Shown here piece by piece: positions 1 through 10,943 of a stretch of DNA of 27,105 bases. The first letter of the stretch is position 1, and each line of letters starts with the position of its first letter. The translations under genes and the position numbers were made by a program. The notes beneath the pieces are model-generated. The model searched no databases, was not told the DNA's origin, and saw only the letters and a program-made list of their open reading frames with translations. Origin of the DNA: Cyclostephanos tholiformis (taxonomy: Eukaryota; Bacillariophyta; Thalassiosirophyceae; Thalassiosirales; Thalassiosiraceae); NCBI GenBank assembly GCA_036939975.1, contig JALLPB010000093.1:1-27105 (forward strand), in the 5' to 3' direction.

Positions 1-75
1 ATGTGAATACTTCATTCACTCAGAATAAAACAATACACTCTTATTGACTAAATAGGCATTATTTTAATGTTAACG

Positions 76-1243
76 TTAATCACCGTATGCCACCTCGAAG
101 AGAGGCTCACCATCGTCGATGGTGAGCTGCGTAATGGTCGCGCAGGCGCGAAAAACTTCCCCGTGGCGCCTGATGTCGTGGCGGTAGACCTGGGAGAGAA
201 TCCCCCAGTTCTTCAGCCGCCCATTAAGCGTCTCGTGACGCGCCCTGACGCGCCCCTGCATCTTGAGGTTCTCGGCGGGGTTGGCGTCGTTCTTGGGGCA
301 CTTCACCTTGTCCGCGTGCCCACGGTAGCCATCGTCGGCCTCGACTCGCTCGCCGGGCTCGAGGAAGTGCGCGAGAACGGAGGTGAAGATCTTGATGTCC
401 GGCCACTTACCGGCCGGGTAGGGTCCTTGGATCCATATAAGCTTTCCCGCGAGGATGTCCACCCCAAGCTCGTAGCGCAGGGCGGACTTCCCCGCGTACT
501 TGTGGGAACCGAAGGCATTCCCTTTCTTCGCGATACCCTTCTGCGTGATGCGAAAGTCCGTCCCGTCGACGGACATCAGACAGTCGTTTCCGACGTCATG
601 TCCGCCGAGGCGGCTCTCGAAGTCCACCTGCGTTTGGGGGAGAGGGAGGGGGGGAGATTGGGGGGCGGGGGTGAGTCGACGACGACAATTTTACGAAAAC
701 GATGGCGTCGTCCTCATCATCGACGACGACGACGGCCGCCTCGACGAGTCGGACGAGACGACGGCGGCTTAAAATAGCATTGATAAGATAAATAAACACG
801 CGACAATCAAAAACACTTACCACCTCGTCGACGAGCTCTGAAATGGCCTCGATAAAGGCCCATACCCACTTCCTGTGGGTCTTCGGATCGATGCCCCCGC
901 CCCCCCCGCCGACGACAGCACACCCCGGGCCCTCCTTCGGGTAAACCTTCAGGAAGTAGAGGGCCCAGAGGAGGTGCCACGGGCGGCCCCCGCTCGGGCG
1001 GATCTCTTCGCGAAGGAGGAGAGACCAGAGGGTCTCGACAACCCTCAGCGTCGTTCCGAAGAACTCGCGGAAGCGACGTGCCTCCGACGCGTCGGATCCG
1101 ACGCCACGAGACGCCCGGTTTTGGATGTCCCGGGCGAGCCCCGCGAAGTCGGGGACCGGCCAGCCCAGGTCCCATATCGACGACTCGTCGACGTCGTCGT
1201 CGTCGACCATGGCGGCGTCGGCGTTGCGGTCGTCCGTCGTCAT
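76..1243 (-). CDS. DDE superfamily (DDE_Tnp_4, Harbinger-like) transposase, two exons
   Basis: Exon 1 is 821-1243 and exon 2 is 76-627, separated by a 193-nt intron (628-820) with donor GTAAGTG and acceptor ACGCAG. The junction is phase 0 and gives 324 aa. The start is the ATG at 1243. The DDE residues fit the IS5/Harbinger pattern: D162 in SVDGTDF, D239 in EADDGY and E273 in RHETLNGRLKNW, the last being the typical E followed by a lysine-containing helix. Residues 1-141 are acidic at the start and rich in Trp and Leu later, with a Gly run near residues 110-117; I see no classic HTH there. The protein would catalyse excision and insertion of its element in the nucleus. The frame is intact across both exons, with no internal stop. 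The gene diverges from the plus-strand ORF at 1755. Confidence 0.82.
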
Positions 1244-1754
1244 TGTCGAGGACGAGGAGGGAGGGGGCGGGGGCGGGGGAGGGATGATATTATTTGTGGG
1301 AGGTGTTGTGTTTTTTTGTGAGAGGGGCGGCAGTTTTTATTTTTTTTGTTCTGCTTGTGAGGTGGCGGGAGGCCGACTACTCCGACTGGGACACTACACA
1401 ATACCATATAAAAAACAAGAAACGGCCTATTTTTTCACTCCAAAAGTGCACTGCTCCAAAAGGAGCACTGCACTTTTTCTGCTCCAAAAGGAGCACTTTA
1501 CTAAAAGTGCTCCTCGCCACGTTGGAATTCGTGGGCAACATACTAGGTCCCAAAAAAGTGCTCCTTTTGGAGCAGAAAAAGTGAAGTGCTCCTTTTGGAG
1601 CAGAAAAAGAGCAGTGCTCCTCGGCTCTCGTTTTTGCTTTTTTTCAGCAGGCATCTGTTACGCAAGTTGTCCAATGCTGGCATGTTAGCAAGCGCCAAGC
1701 TGAAAAGACGAGGCAAAAACCAACATCATAAAAAACTCCACTCCCTCCTCGGCG
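1244..1754. promoter_or_regulatory. Divergent intergenic region of the transposon (likely bidirectional promoter)
   Basis: This 511-bp spacer separates the start codons of the two divergent transposon genes, so it must hold both promoters if both are expressed. It begins GC-rich with G-runs near the transposase start, then becomes T/A-rich, and carries the inverted repeat at 1451-1603. I could not pick a convincing TATA box. Short open frames across it come from the palindromic repeats and are not believable genes. Confidence 0.45.
1451..1603. repeat. 46-bp inverted repeat with nested short palindromes
   Basis: The left arm 1451-1496 and right arm 1558-1603 are reverse complements with one mismatch in 46 bases, separated by 61 bp. 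Each arm contains two copies of the hairpin-forming unit GCTCCAAAAGGAGC (or its complement), so four 14-mers occur in about 150 bp. The core GTGCTCC recurs just outside both arms, near 1507 and 1615. The position between divergent transposon genes suggests a regulatory or transposase-binding role; this is inference. Confidence 0.85.
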
Positions 1755-2994
1755 ATGCCCGAGCTGCCGCCAAAGAACTGGGGCAAAGTTGATAAGGCCG
1801 CCCTCCGAGACCTCATCGACGACGGGACAGTCGACGTCAACGACCTGTCCGCGCAAACGATCGACGCGATCCGCGACGAATACTTCCGCCACCGCGATAA
1901 GAAGAACTTCCGTCGCAATTTTCGCGACTTCGTCGCCGCGAACGTCCTCGAACTCGAGTACAGCGGCGCAAGGAGACGGCAGCGAGGTGAGTCGTCACGA
2001 TGTTTATTAATTTTTTATAATATTATACTAACCCCCCCCACCCCTTCGACACTCTCTCGCCCCCGAAGACGCCCCCCCAGACGACGCCTCCAACGACGCC
2101 CACGAAGACGACGCCCACGAAGACGACCCCCCCCTCGAAGACGCCAACAACGACGCCCCCCCCGAAGACGCCCTCCCCGAAGACGCCCCCGAAGACATGT
2201 CCACCGCCCCCCCCGCCGCCTCAAGGAAGGCCACCGCCGGTGCCGCCGCAAGGAAGACCCCCGCCGCCGCCGCCGCCCGCCCTCCCCCAAAAATCCCCCT
2301 CTTCTCCCTCGACACGCGTGACGCGGCCATCGTCGCGTACTACAACGACGAGGGGAGGGACTACGCCGAGGTGGAAATTCACATCCCCGGCATGGTCGCC
2401 GAAGGCACCTACCGCTTTGCCCTCGCCGAGGATGGCATGTCCATCACATGGCAGCGGGCCATCAACCGCGTCTGCCTCAGCAAGGAACGCCTTCGCGGCG
2501 TGATGGGCGAGAAGTACTCGTCGTCGTCCTCTCGCGTCATCGCCTACGACGACGCGACGCAGGAGATGCGTCACAACAAGGTGGCACACGATGCGGGGGG
2601 GCAATACTGGGGGACACCCCAAGTCATTCGCCTTCGCGAGGAGTGCACGGGAACCCCCACAATGTCCATCTACCCCTATCCTACGAAGAATGTCATCAGG
2701 GGGCATCGCCAGTACAACACCCTCGCGCACTGCAGGGTGCAACTGGCGAAGCAGCGCTACAGCAACGTGACGAAGACGCACGTCAAGACCATCGACCTGT
2801 TCGGCATCCAGTCGAGCCAAGAATCGAGCCACGACGACGCTCCCTCTCCTCCCCCGCATCGCCCTCGTCAACGCGCGCGGCACTCATCGACTCCCCCTCG
2901 TTTGGCCCCCCGTCGCAGCATCGTGTCCGAGGCAGGGGAGAGGTCGTACGACGACGACAACGAGAGCGAATATCATGACGGAGGACTGTATTAA
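1755..2994 (+). CDS. Transposon accessory ORF of unknown function, two exons
   Basis: Exon 1 is 1755-1986, donor GAG|GTGAGT; exon 2 most likely runs 2069-2994, acceptor CCCGAAG after a pyrimidine-rich tract. An alternative acceptor at 2080 keeps the same frame and removes four residues. The product is 385 aa. Residues 1-77 hold a compact charged domain (start MPELPPKNWGKVDK) with an Arg/Lys-rich end, which could bind nucleic acid. Next comes a low-complexity stretch of Asp, Glu, Ala and Pro, then an Ala/Lys linker, then a domain of about 170 residues with scattered Tyr, Trp and Arg, and a Ser/Pro/His-rich tail. I do not recognise the family. Being divergent from the transposase, it may be the second protein that Harbinger elements need for nuclear import or DNA binding, although no Myb/SANT motif is visible. 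Confidence 0.6.
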
Positions 2995-3337
2995 GTTACT
3001 TAGTTTCATTACGATAGTTTCATAATTTACATATTAGTAACATACTATTCACCGTGTAACAAGTGTAACAAAATAATTGTGTAACATAATTTTAGGGGGC
3101 TTCCCCCTCATTTCCCTCAACCTCATTACGGTGCTAATCGGGCGGGTCCATCACAAAATAAAAGAGCGATCTCATGGCGGCGGCGGGGGTGGCGGGATGG
3201 TCGATTTTCCTCACCAACGAACCGACCATTATTTTTTTCACAAGAAAAAAACAACAACTCTGCTCAACTCCTTACGACCAAAAAGAGTGTCCTTTTGCAG
3301 AGCATTCGTGGTTCGTGACCATAAAAAAATACATCTA
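2995..3337. other. Intergenic spacer, right flank of the transposon
   Basis: The first part is AT-rich and carries three spaced GTGTAAC-type words (about 3054-3086). It is followed by a small GGGGG...CCCCC palindrome near 3096-3108. The element's right end and the promoter of the next gene must lie here, but I cannot place either. Confidence 0.4.
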
Positions 3338-6300
3338 ATGCGACGGTCGTCATCGTCGTCGTCGTTCGACGACGTCCTCGCCGCCCCAGGTATTCCTCGC
3401 GGACGTCGTCGGAAGCTGGCCGCGGCATTCGCCCTCCTGTCCCACTCGGCCGTAAGGGCGCCTCACGTCGCCGAGTGCTTCGCTCGGCCGTACGCGACGG
3501 CGTCGTCGTCATCGTCGGCGGCGGCGCGGATGATTCCCACTTCGTCGTCGTCGTCGTCGTCGAAGGTTTTACCGTCGTGCCGCCCGCATACGCGCCGTCG
3601 CGCCGCCGTCGACGAATACGACGAGGACGAGGCGGTGGGGATATCCGAAGATGACGTCGTCGCCTCTCCCTCCCCCGCCGTCGACGATGACGACGACGAC
3701 GACGACGATTCGTGGACGTCGCCCAAATCCAAGAAACAACCCACCCTCGCGGAATTGGAAGATTACGAGGAGGCGAGACTCGCGGAGTTGGAGAGGAGGG
3801 AGGGTGTGACGACGAGTAGGGACCGGAATCGGGAGGGGGGGGTGTCGTTTTCCTCCTCTTCGGAGGGGAAGGAGAAGGCTGCGACTGGGATGGGAGGGGG
3901 CGTGCCGTTGTCGAATCTGTACGCGGATATCTTCTCCAACGAGATCACGGCACGTTCCGCGAGGGAGGGACTGTCGTCGTACGTTGCGGAAGACGACGAC
4001 GATCGACGGCGGGACATGAACTACGATTATCCCGCACCCATGTCGCCCCAGCGCGAGATGTATCTCGCCAGGAAGCGCGACTTACTACAGAACGGCAGAT
4101 TTAACGAGATGTTCGCGGAGGAGGACGCCGCCAATGCCGATAGGCAGGATAGGATACGTCGATTGATGGAGGAGGACGATAGGGCGTGGAAGGCCGAACG
4201 TAGGAGGAGATTGTTGGGGAAGTACGCGGATGTCGGTAGCTGGGAGGAGGTGGAGAGATTACTCGAAGAGGACAGGAAGAGGGAGGCGAAAGGTGCGTTT
4301 TGTCTCTTGGTCGCTGTTATATGATTCCTGGTGCCGTTCGCATTTTTTGCGCGTTCGTTTATAGGGGGGGCGTGCGTGTGCGTAATATTTGAAACGACCC
4401 TTCCGCCTCTCAGACTCATCCTCGCTTTTCATTCGCCCCCTCCCCCCTCCAACGTTGATTCCGTTTTTTATATTGGTGACGTTTTGCGGCGCTTTGTCCT
4501 TCGATGAAATCACATACTGTGGGGGGGGAGGGGGGGTTACCGTCTACTCGTTTTTCTTCCGCCCCAGAAACTGAAATGAAAGTCGACCTTGCCCAACGCG
4601 CGGGCGTGACCCTCACTATGCTTGAACCCGCCGAATCGACCGCCTCGTCGTCGTCGTCGTCCATCAGAACCGACGCCCCCAACGACGACGGTAACGATGT
4701 GGTCGGGAAGGGACGAGCAAACAACAACAACGATGACAACAATTTTAAAAAGTCCACCTTCAATCCGAGCATCGGCGTGACAGGAAGGGCATCATGGTTC
4801 GGTTCTGACGACGGCATCGACCTAGAGGTGGAGTTTCATTCCTTGCCCCTGAAGGCGGCGACGGCGGATGCGGGTACTGCTAATGGCGACGATACGGAAA
4901 ATGGGACGACGGACGATGACGCTGGCAGCGACTCGACAAACAAAGAGGACGGACCGCGCTTCGTCAACGGCAAGCTCACCAGCCGCGAGCAGCTGATGGG
5001 CATCAGCGTCGGGAGCGCCGGTGGATGGAGTCTGGAGGTGTTCCCGGGCGACTTCGTCGTGCATCGCAAGTTCGGCATAGGCAAGTACGAGAAGCTAGTG
5101 CTCAAGCCCAAGTCGAAATTGACCCCGGAGGAACGGTCGGCCGCCGAAGAACGACGGAAGGAAATAATAAACGGCCTGATGAGGGACGGTAAACAACTGG
5201 AAGAGATACAGCGCGTCGTCGAAACTTTCGGGACCGATCGAGACGACGATCCGATTTCAAACCCCCTGTCGACGTTTCTAGAAATAAATTACAGTGATGC
5301 TGCTGTGCATGTGCCGATCGATAGGGCGTACCGGCTCTCGCGATACCGCGCTGGGGACACGGCGATCAAGCCGAAGCTGTCGCGTGTCAAGGGTGAGGCA
5401 TGGTCTAAGGCCAAGCTTAAGGTAGAGGTATCGACGATACAGATGGCCGAGGACGTACTCGCTCTCTACGCAACCCGCGAGACTCTGAGCCGGCCGCCGT
5501 TCGACCCGAGCCTGGAGGGGAAAGTGCGAGAATTCTCCAAGAGTTTTGCGTTCGAGCCCACCCCCGACCAGAAGAAGTGCTTCGAGGACGTTGAGAACGA
5601 CATGGTGTGGAGATCCAGGCCGATGGACCGTCTGATCTGCGGCGACGTGGGCTTTGGCAAGACGGAGGTCGCCCTGAGGGCGCTATTCCGCGCTGTGGTG
5701 AACGGCCGGCAGGCGGCGCTCCTAGCCCCTACGGGAGTCCTAGCGGCGCAGCACTACAAGAACATTGTCAAGCGGATGGGAGAGGGGACAGAACACGGGT
5801 TCAGAATTGCGCTGTTGCGGGGGGGGATGGGTAAGAATACGAAGAAGGGTCGGGAATTGAGATCGGCAATATCCGCGGGGGAGGTGGACATCGTCGTTGG
5901 TACCCACGCGCTCTTGTCGAACGGAATGGCCTTCCACGACCTCGGCCTCCTGACAATCGACGAGGAGCAGCGATTCGGCGTCAATCAGAAGGAGCGGCTG
6001 AAATTGATTTGCAACTGCGTCGACGTGCTGACTCTGTCGGCGACGCCGATACCGAGGACGTTGCAGATGTCGCTATCGGGGATACGGGACACATCCACGA
6101 TACGCTCTCCTCCGCCAATGAGGAAGCCGACGGTGTCGTACGTGCAGGAATTTGAGGAGAGTCTCGTGAGAGACGCCATCGAAAGGGAACTTGCACGTGA
6201 TGGACAATGCTACTATGTTGTTCCTAGAATTAGCCAGTTGGAGGTGCGTTTTTCTTTTTATATCGACCTTCTTTTTTGAGCGAGTTTATTAATTGTTACT

Positions 6301-7781
6301 CGCCCATACATAACATTACGCTTCAATTCGACAAGGAGGCCCAAATTTTGCTCAAGAAAATTTTTCCAAAGTTGCGTGTCATTCAAGCGCATGGGCGAAT
6401 GGTCCGCGGCATCGCAGAGGAGAATGTTGCAGCCTTCGCGGAGGGGAATTACGATGTTCTTCTCGCTACCACCGTCATCGAGAACGGAGTTGACATCCCA
6501 AGGGTGAATACGATGATAATTCAAAATGCGCAAGCCTTCGGAATGAGCACGTTATACCAATTACGTGGCCGCGTCGGCAGGTCAGACTTACAGGCATACG
6601 CCTATTTTTTTCATAAGAATGACTTTATAACCGAGCAGTCGGCCCAGCGACTGCAGGCGATGGCAGACTTGCACGAGCTTGGTAGCGGATTCGATGTGGC
6701 CAATCGGGATTTAGAGATTCGCGGTGCTGGTAGCCTGCTTGGAACTGAACAGAGCGGAATGGCCGCAAGGGTAGGATTTGATCTTTACATGAGGATGCTC
6801 AAGAAGAGCATGCGGCAGCTTCGCGGATTAGATTTGCCTATCGTGCCACGAAGCAACGTGCTGCTACCGGGCGGAGAAGGCAGCATCGAGTGGGATGACG
6901 ATAATCATGGTATGAATCCAGATCGTGCTGGCGGCTCATCTTACTTGATTCCAGAGCCATACATTAAAGATGACAAGGAAAGATCGCGTGAAGAATCACT
7001 TGCCCGTCTGGCTGAGAGTACGCAGCGGCTTGTAGAGATCACCAACACTTGGAAAGAAACGTATGGTGCAATGCCTGCTGAGCTTCAGGTAATTAATAAT
7101 TGATTCCTTGTTCGTATTTTCGTTTATGTGCAATGTTGACTTTCTTCGCTCTTGCTTTTTTTCCCTCAGAATAACTTAAAGGCACTTCACCTCCACACAT
7201 GTTTGCGTCAACTGGGTATTGACGTTGTTGGGATAGACAGGCTTACTGGAGACTGCATCCTTCGTTCGCCGGGCCTGCGACCTCGACATTGGGCAATGAT
7301 ATGCTCGCAACTGCCAAAAGGAGTCCCGCCTAAGGGTCTCGATGTAATTTTCCCCGCTCGTTTCACCTTTTCTGATGACGATACTGAAATCACTGGGGGG
7401 AGAAAGCTGAACTTGAAAGAGCTACTGGCCAATCCAAAGTACAACGACGACGATGAAGAATGGGATGCACTGGACGAGGAGGAGGTCGAAGCAATGAAGG
7501 AAATCTCATCCGCAGTGAACATCAAAAGTTTTTCTGAAATAGAAGTAAACAACTACCCCAGATTTGTTGTGAAGCAACTCGGCAAGACTGTGAAAATTGG
7601 TGCAAGAGTTGATGCTTTGTTGAAAGTCCTGTTGCCACCGTCCAAGGTTGTGTATCAAAAGCAACAGCGGGATAAGGAGAAGGCAAAGGTCGCTGCTGAA
7701 TTAAGAGAAAAGAGAGACTTGATTGCAAAACAAAAGAAGGAGCATGAGAAAAGCTCAAGAAGAATGGGTTACCAATACTAG
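3338..7781 (+). CDS. Mfd-like transcription-repair coupling factor (TRCF), four exons, probably organellar
   Basis: Exons 3338-4292, 4568-6243, 6336-7088 and 7170-7781 join in phase with GT-AG introns of 275, 92 and 81 nt, giving 1331 aa. Domains: Ser/Asp-rich N-terminus (1-300) with charged coiled-coil-like stretches; CarD-like RNA-polymerase-interaction domain from about 477 (FPGDFVVHRKFGIGKYEKL); superfamily 2 translocase with Walker A GDVGFGKT (677-684), DEEQ box (783-786), TTVIENGVDIP (922-932) and QLRGRVGRSD (952-961); C-terminal TRCF domain from about 1110. In bacteria Mfd displaces stalled RNA polymerase and recruits UvrA. The UvrB-like N-terminal module is not recognisable, as in plant chloroplast versions. 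Arg-rich residues 1-45 with LAAAF suggest plastid or mitochondrial import, not certain. The reading frame stays open upstream of 3338 with other ATGs; I chose this one because the upstream part reads like UTR. The first two exons are GC-rich, the last two much less. Confidence 0.88.
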
Positions 7782-8740
7782 AATGCAAAGTATCTATTCT
7801 TTCGATTAAAGTACCTCAGTGCTCTGACATTTGATGTCTTCATTCTGTGTCAATAGCCCTGCGCCTTGACACCATGAAGTATAATTTGGACTCATAGAAA
7901 AACCTGTTAATGATGAGATCCAATTAGTACGCCACTTCAACCAACAAGAATTTTACTACTCGACCATGCTATTATTGCTGATGAGCCCAGAAATCCTTAC
8001 CCATTTTGGTGGGGGATGTTGTGCAGCCACTCGAGGTCCTTATCTTGCATTGAATATGCTTCATAATAAACAAAGGTTGATTCTTAGTAATATCATGCTT
8101 CATACCTTAACTATGTTCTTTTTTTCATTCGGGAATTTCACTTGTCATGTCGTAGCATATTATAAAAAGGAATAAAATTGTGCTGACTCCATTGTCTCTA
8201 CATGAGAACTGATCATTCCTCCATGGATCACAAGGGCTACAGCCAGATGCAGCATAGTGAGGTAGGTCATTACAATGGTGAAGTGGTTTGTCACATTTCG
8301 ACTTCAAGGACATATTTGCTGGTTCTAGTTCTAGCATTACTTTATTTTCTCATTCTGATTTTCGAATTGCATCCTTGTGGCTTCTTGCTTGAGCAATTAA
8401 AGCACCTAGTCTGAAAAATGGCATCTTCAATTGCAATGCTACCATCCTTGTCTTTTAATGGCACTGACTATGGACATGCACAGATTAATAATGGGACTAC
8501 TCTGATACATGGTGGGTCAAAGGTCCTATCTCAACAATCATCCTCAAAAAATCTGCACAAGATGCCACAGGCAAAATGTAGTGGAGTGAAGCATTCCACC
8601 ATTCTCGTCTTGGTGTGGATGGATATATATCAGCAAGCAATTCTATTAAGCACAAGTCAGTGTGCATCCCCACCATGACGGTAGACAATCAACATTACTC
8701 AGGGACTTTGGATGAAGAAAAATGAGAACATTGATGAGAA

Positions 8741-8856
8741 GACTTTTGACTCAGTGGTTAGGCAACCTTTTATCTGCCAGCCACCACACTGGCCTAACCT
8801 TACGTGGCCTGTTATGAGCCCAATGTCAATCGAAGGACTAGGGTTCGTGCCCCTAA
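8741..8856 (+). repeat. tRNA-promoter-like (possible SINE-related) sequence
   Basis: The 14-mer CTCAGTGGTTAGGC occurs at 8750-8763 and again at 9259-9272. It matches a tRNA box A; the second copy, preceded by TTGG, is the better match. About 80 bp after the first copy, GGGTTCGTGCCCC (near 8843-8856) resembles box B. The A-to-B spacing is too long for a plain tRNA, and no matching acceptor stem is visible, so this is not called as a tRNA gene. It may be a decayed tRNA-derived SINE or chance. Confidence 0.3.
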
Positions 8857-9402
8857 TAGTTCTTTCTATGTAAGTTGCCGCGACAGCCTTAGAGAGATCT
8901 TGAAGGGTACATTCCGGGTTCTCACGATTAACTGTAGAAGGAGCTAGTGATGGCGTTAGGGTTAATTGTGTCATGAATTCGTGCTGTGAAGCTGTCTGAA
9001 TCAGAGCTGTCACAGCAAGATGATGTAACTATGTAGTAGAGTACCAGTTCCAAAGGGAGCATATGTACAAACTACAAAATCCTAGTACAGTATAGTACTC
9101 CCAATTGGCAATCTTGGCAAAAAGGTCCTTCTTCTTGATAGCAAGGGAGTGTCAAGCTTCTAAGGGGGGTAGAGTAGGTACGCAGGTGTACCTTAAGTAA
9201 ATATAAAGAGTAGATAAGGTTTACTCTTCCACTAAAACCCTGAGTCAAAAGTCCTTGGCTCAGTGGTTAGGCTTTTATTTTAGGATTAAAGCTGTAGTCA
9301 TAAGATATAGTAGATGTTGACTTGTATGTGGATGCGCAATTCATTAAAATAACTACTTGATACTCAAAACCCATACCAATATGGTAGTCACCGTGATCTC
9401 TG

Positions 9403-9533
9403 TTTTGAAATGGGGACGATCACATATGAATGAATCCCTATATTGAAATAGGGATCATCAAATTGAAAACCAAAATGGTGAAACCCCATTTTGAAATGGG
9501 GATCTCATATGAATGAGTCCCCTTATTGAAAAC
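9403..9533. repeat. Imperfect direct repeat pair with small hairpins
   Basis: A unit of about 45 bp starting TTTTGAAATGGGGA and containing CATATGAATGA occurs at 9403-9447 and 9489-9533 with a few substitutions and small indels. Between and within them are hairpins: ATCCCTAT/ATAGGGAT around 9434-9455 and CCCCATTT/AAATGGGG around 9484-9501. No coding potential is evident. Confidence 0.65.
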
Positions 9534-10105
9534 CATGCCAAAGAGGAGAGACTGACCTGGATGGGTCAATTTTTATGGCAAGAATGGGGATGCTTTGGTG
9601 GAATATTTGTGTCATCTTTGTGAAGGGAAGTGAGCATGAATGTGGGGTTTGCTCATCAGAATTTTTGTAGGGATTAGAGTAAATTAGTAGTAGGTAAAAA
9701 AGTATCTTTAATTTAGCAATATCAACATACTCGGAGTTGACTAATGTTTTTAGGAGGTGGTGAGAAGTTGAGAGTGTTTAGAAAACATCAACAAGTGAAA
9801 TTCAACATAAAACATGAAAATCAAAGTAAAACTTAAAATGTCCACGAAGGAATGCTACAAGTGATGTCTGAAACCCAAAGTAAAACTTGAAAGTCATTTA
9901 TATGAACATGTGAAACTTGTGCACCAGCAAAGGAATTACTCAAGCCCCCTGATGGAAACCAATAAGGTGGGAATGAAAACTTTCTAATTCACATATTAAT
10001 TCCCAAAACCCCTGTTTTTTGGGTTGTTGATGGAAGAGCAAGTGGTCTATTTTTCATCAAGGCCAAAATTAGGGTATGTACATTCGACATTCGTCTACTA
10101 CTTAG

Positions 10106-10486
10106 TAGAGTGTTCTTAGAGAGGGTGGGCGCAAACTGCTTCCGCCCTACATCCGGCGGAGTCTGTCCATCATTATAACAAAACTAACATTAGTGGCACC
10201 ACGGGCATAGGGCATAGTGCGTAGTGTGCAAAAACTGTCATGCCCTGTGCTCCTGTTACCTTTGTCAAAACTCGTTGACTCAATAACATTCTAAAGAAAT
10301 GATGACTATGATTCCAATGCAGAAATCATAGGGCGCAAGTAGGGCGCAAAACTTTTATTGTGCACCCTGCTTGCGACCTAAGGAGGGCTTTAGGGTATAG
10401 TGCACAAGTAAGGCACAAAACTGAGTCATGGGCAAACTCACTTAGTGTGCGCACACTTGCTTCCCGCCCTCTCTAAGACCACTCTA
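10106..10486. mobile_element. MITE-like non-autonomous element with about 30-bp terminal inverted repeats
   Basis: The left end 10106-10134 and the right end 10457-10486 are near-perfect inverted repeats, sharing TAGAGTG-TCTTAGAGAGGG-GGG--CAA with about five differences. The element is 381 bp and has no ORF. Both ends finish in TA next to GAGTG, which fits a TA target of a Tc1/mariner-type family, though a longer target duplication cannot be excluded. Inside, the words GGGCGCAAGTAGGGCGCAAAACT and a diverged copy, GTGCACAAGTAAGGCACAAAACT, form a subrepeat at about 10331-10423. Confidence 0.75.
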
Positions 10487-10943
10487 GTATCCTTCAGTCC
10501 TCGATGATCGGCATTACTGAGGAGCCCATATTGAATTCAATTAGACGTATTGAATTCATTTTATGTTCGTGCCGCTGTCATTTCATCGATAAACATTGTT
10601 GTCCAAAAAGTAGGCAATAGCGGTGTTGCCCATGGTGTGTAGAGTAAACCCAGTAATGGCGGGTCAATTTGCTTTTGTATCCTCCGGAGGACTTAGATTG
10701 AATACTAGGTACTACTACCTATTCATAACCCAAGGCTTGTCCAATAATATTATTTATGTACTATTCTGAAGCGACTTTTTAGATGGGCCCTTTTTTCCCC
10801 ACGAAAGGCCCACAGCCATAGATAGAGACCAGCCCCCCACACAACATGCCAGCCCAGCCCAAAGCCGATATTGCCCTGCCGATAACAATATACCTATTCG
10901 CCGGCCAAAAATGAAAATCATCGCCGTCGTCCAATAACACAGA
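10487..10943. other. Upstream region of the chitin-binding protein gene
   Basis: No gene is visible. The stretch includes two GAATTCAAT/ATTGAATTC-type words near 10532-10560 and pyrimidine-rich sequence before the next ATG. The promoter and 5' UTR of the gene starting at 10944 should lie here. No motif can be assigned. Confidence 0.4.

Larger units (their letters stand above)
76..2994. mobile_element. Harbinger/IS5-like DNA transposon (partial; ends not resolved)
   Basis: Two divergent spliced genes, a DDE transposase on the minus strand and a companion ORF on the plus strand, sit about 510 bp apart around an inverted repeat. Two-gene organisation is known for PIF/Harbinger elements, where the second protein usually binds DNA. 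Both coding regions look intact, so the copy may be young. I searched 1-75 and 2995-3337 for matching terminal inverted repeats and found none; the left end probably lies outside the window. The coordinates given are only the coding span. Confidence 0.6.
7782..10105. other. Gene-poor spacer with repeats
   Basis: No credible gene is visible: open frames are under 110 codons, AT-rich and without recognisable motifs on either strand. The stretch holds the tRNA-box-like repeats and the imperfect tandem repeat listed separately. Short words such as AGTAC and its complement recur around 9040-9240, suggesting old repeat debris. Confidence 0.5.

Noticed and set aside
67..777. Long plus-strand frame opposite the transposase second exon
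   Set aside because: It is the antisense of an exon with clear DDE motifs and has no recognisable content of its own.
1125..1688. Plus-strand frame of 187 codons across the transposon spacer
   Set aside because: It starts inside the transposase exon antisense, crosses the palindromic repeat and encodes no coherent protein.
3077..3337. N-terminal extension of the Mfd-like protein to an upstream ATG
   Set aside because: The upstream part is open but reads as random, with spacer-like composition; the ATG at 3338 begins a Ser/Arg-rich presequence. Not fully excluded.
8202..8688. Short frames between the Mfd-like gene and the tRNA-like repeat, considered as retroelement remnants
   Set aside because: No reverse transcriptase, RNase H, integrase or gag motif could be found in any frame.
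8741..8856. Functional tRNA gene
   Set aside because: Box A and a weak box B are present, but spacing is too long and no acceptor stem pairs.
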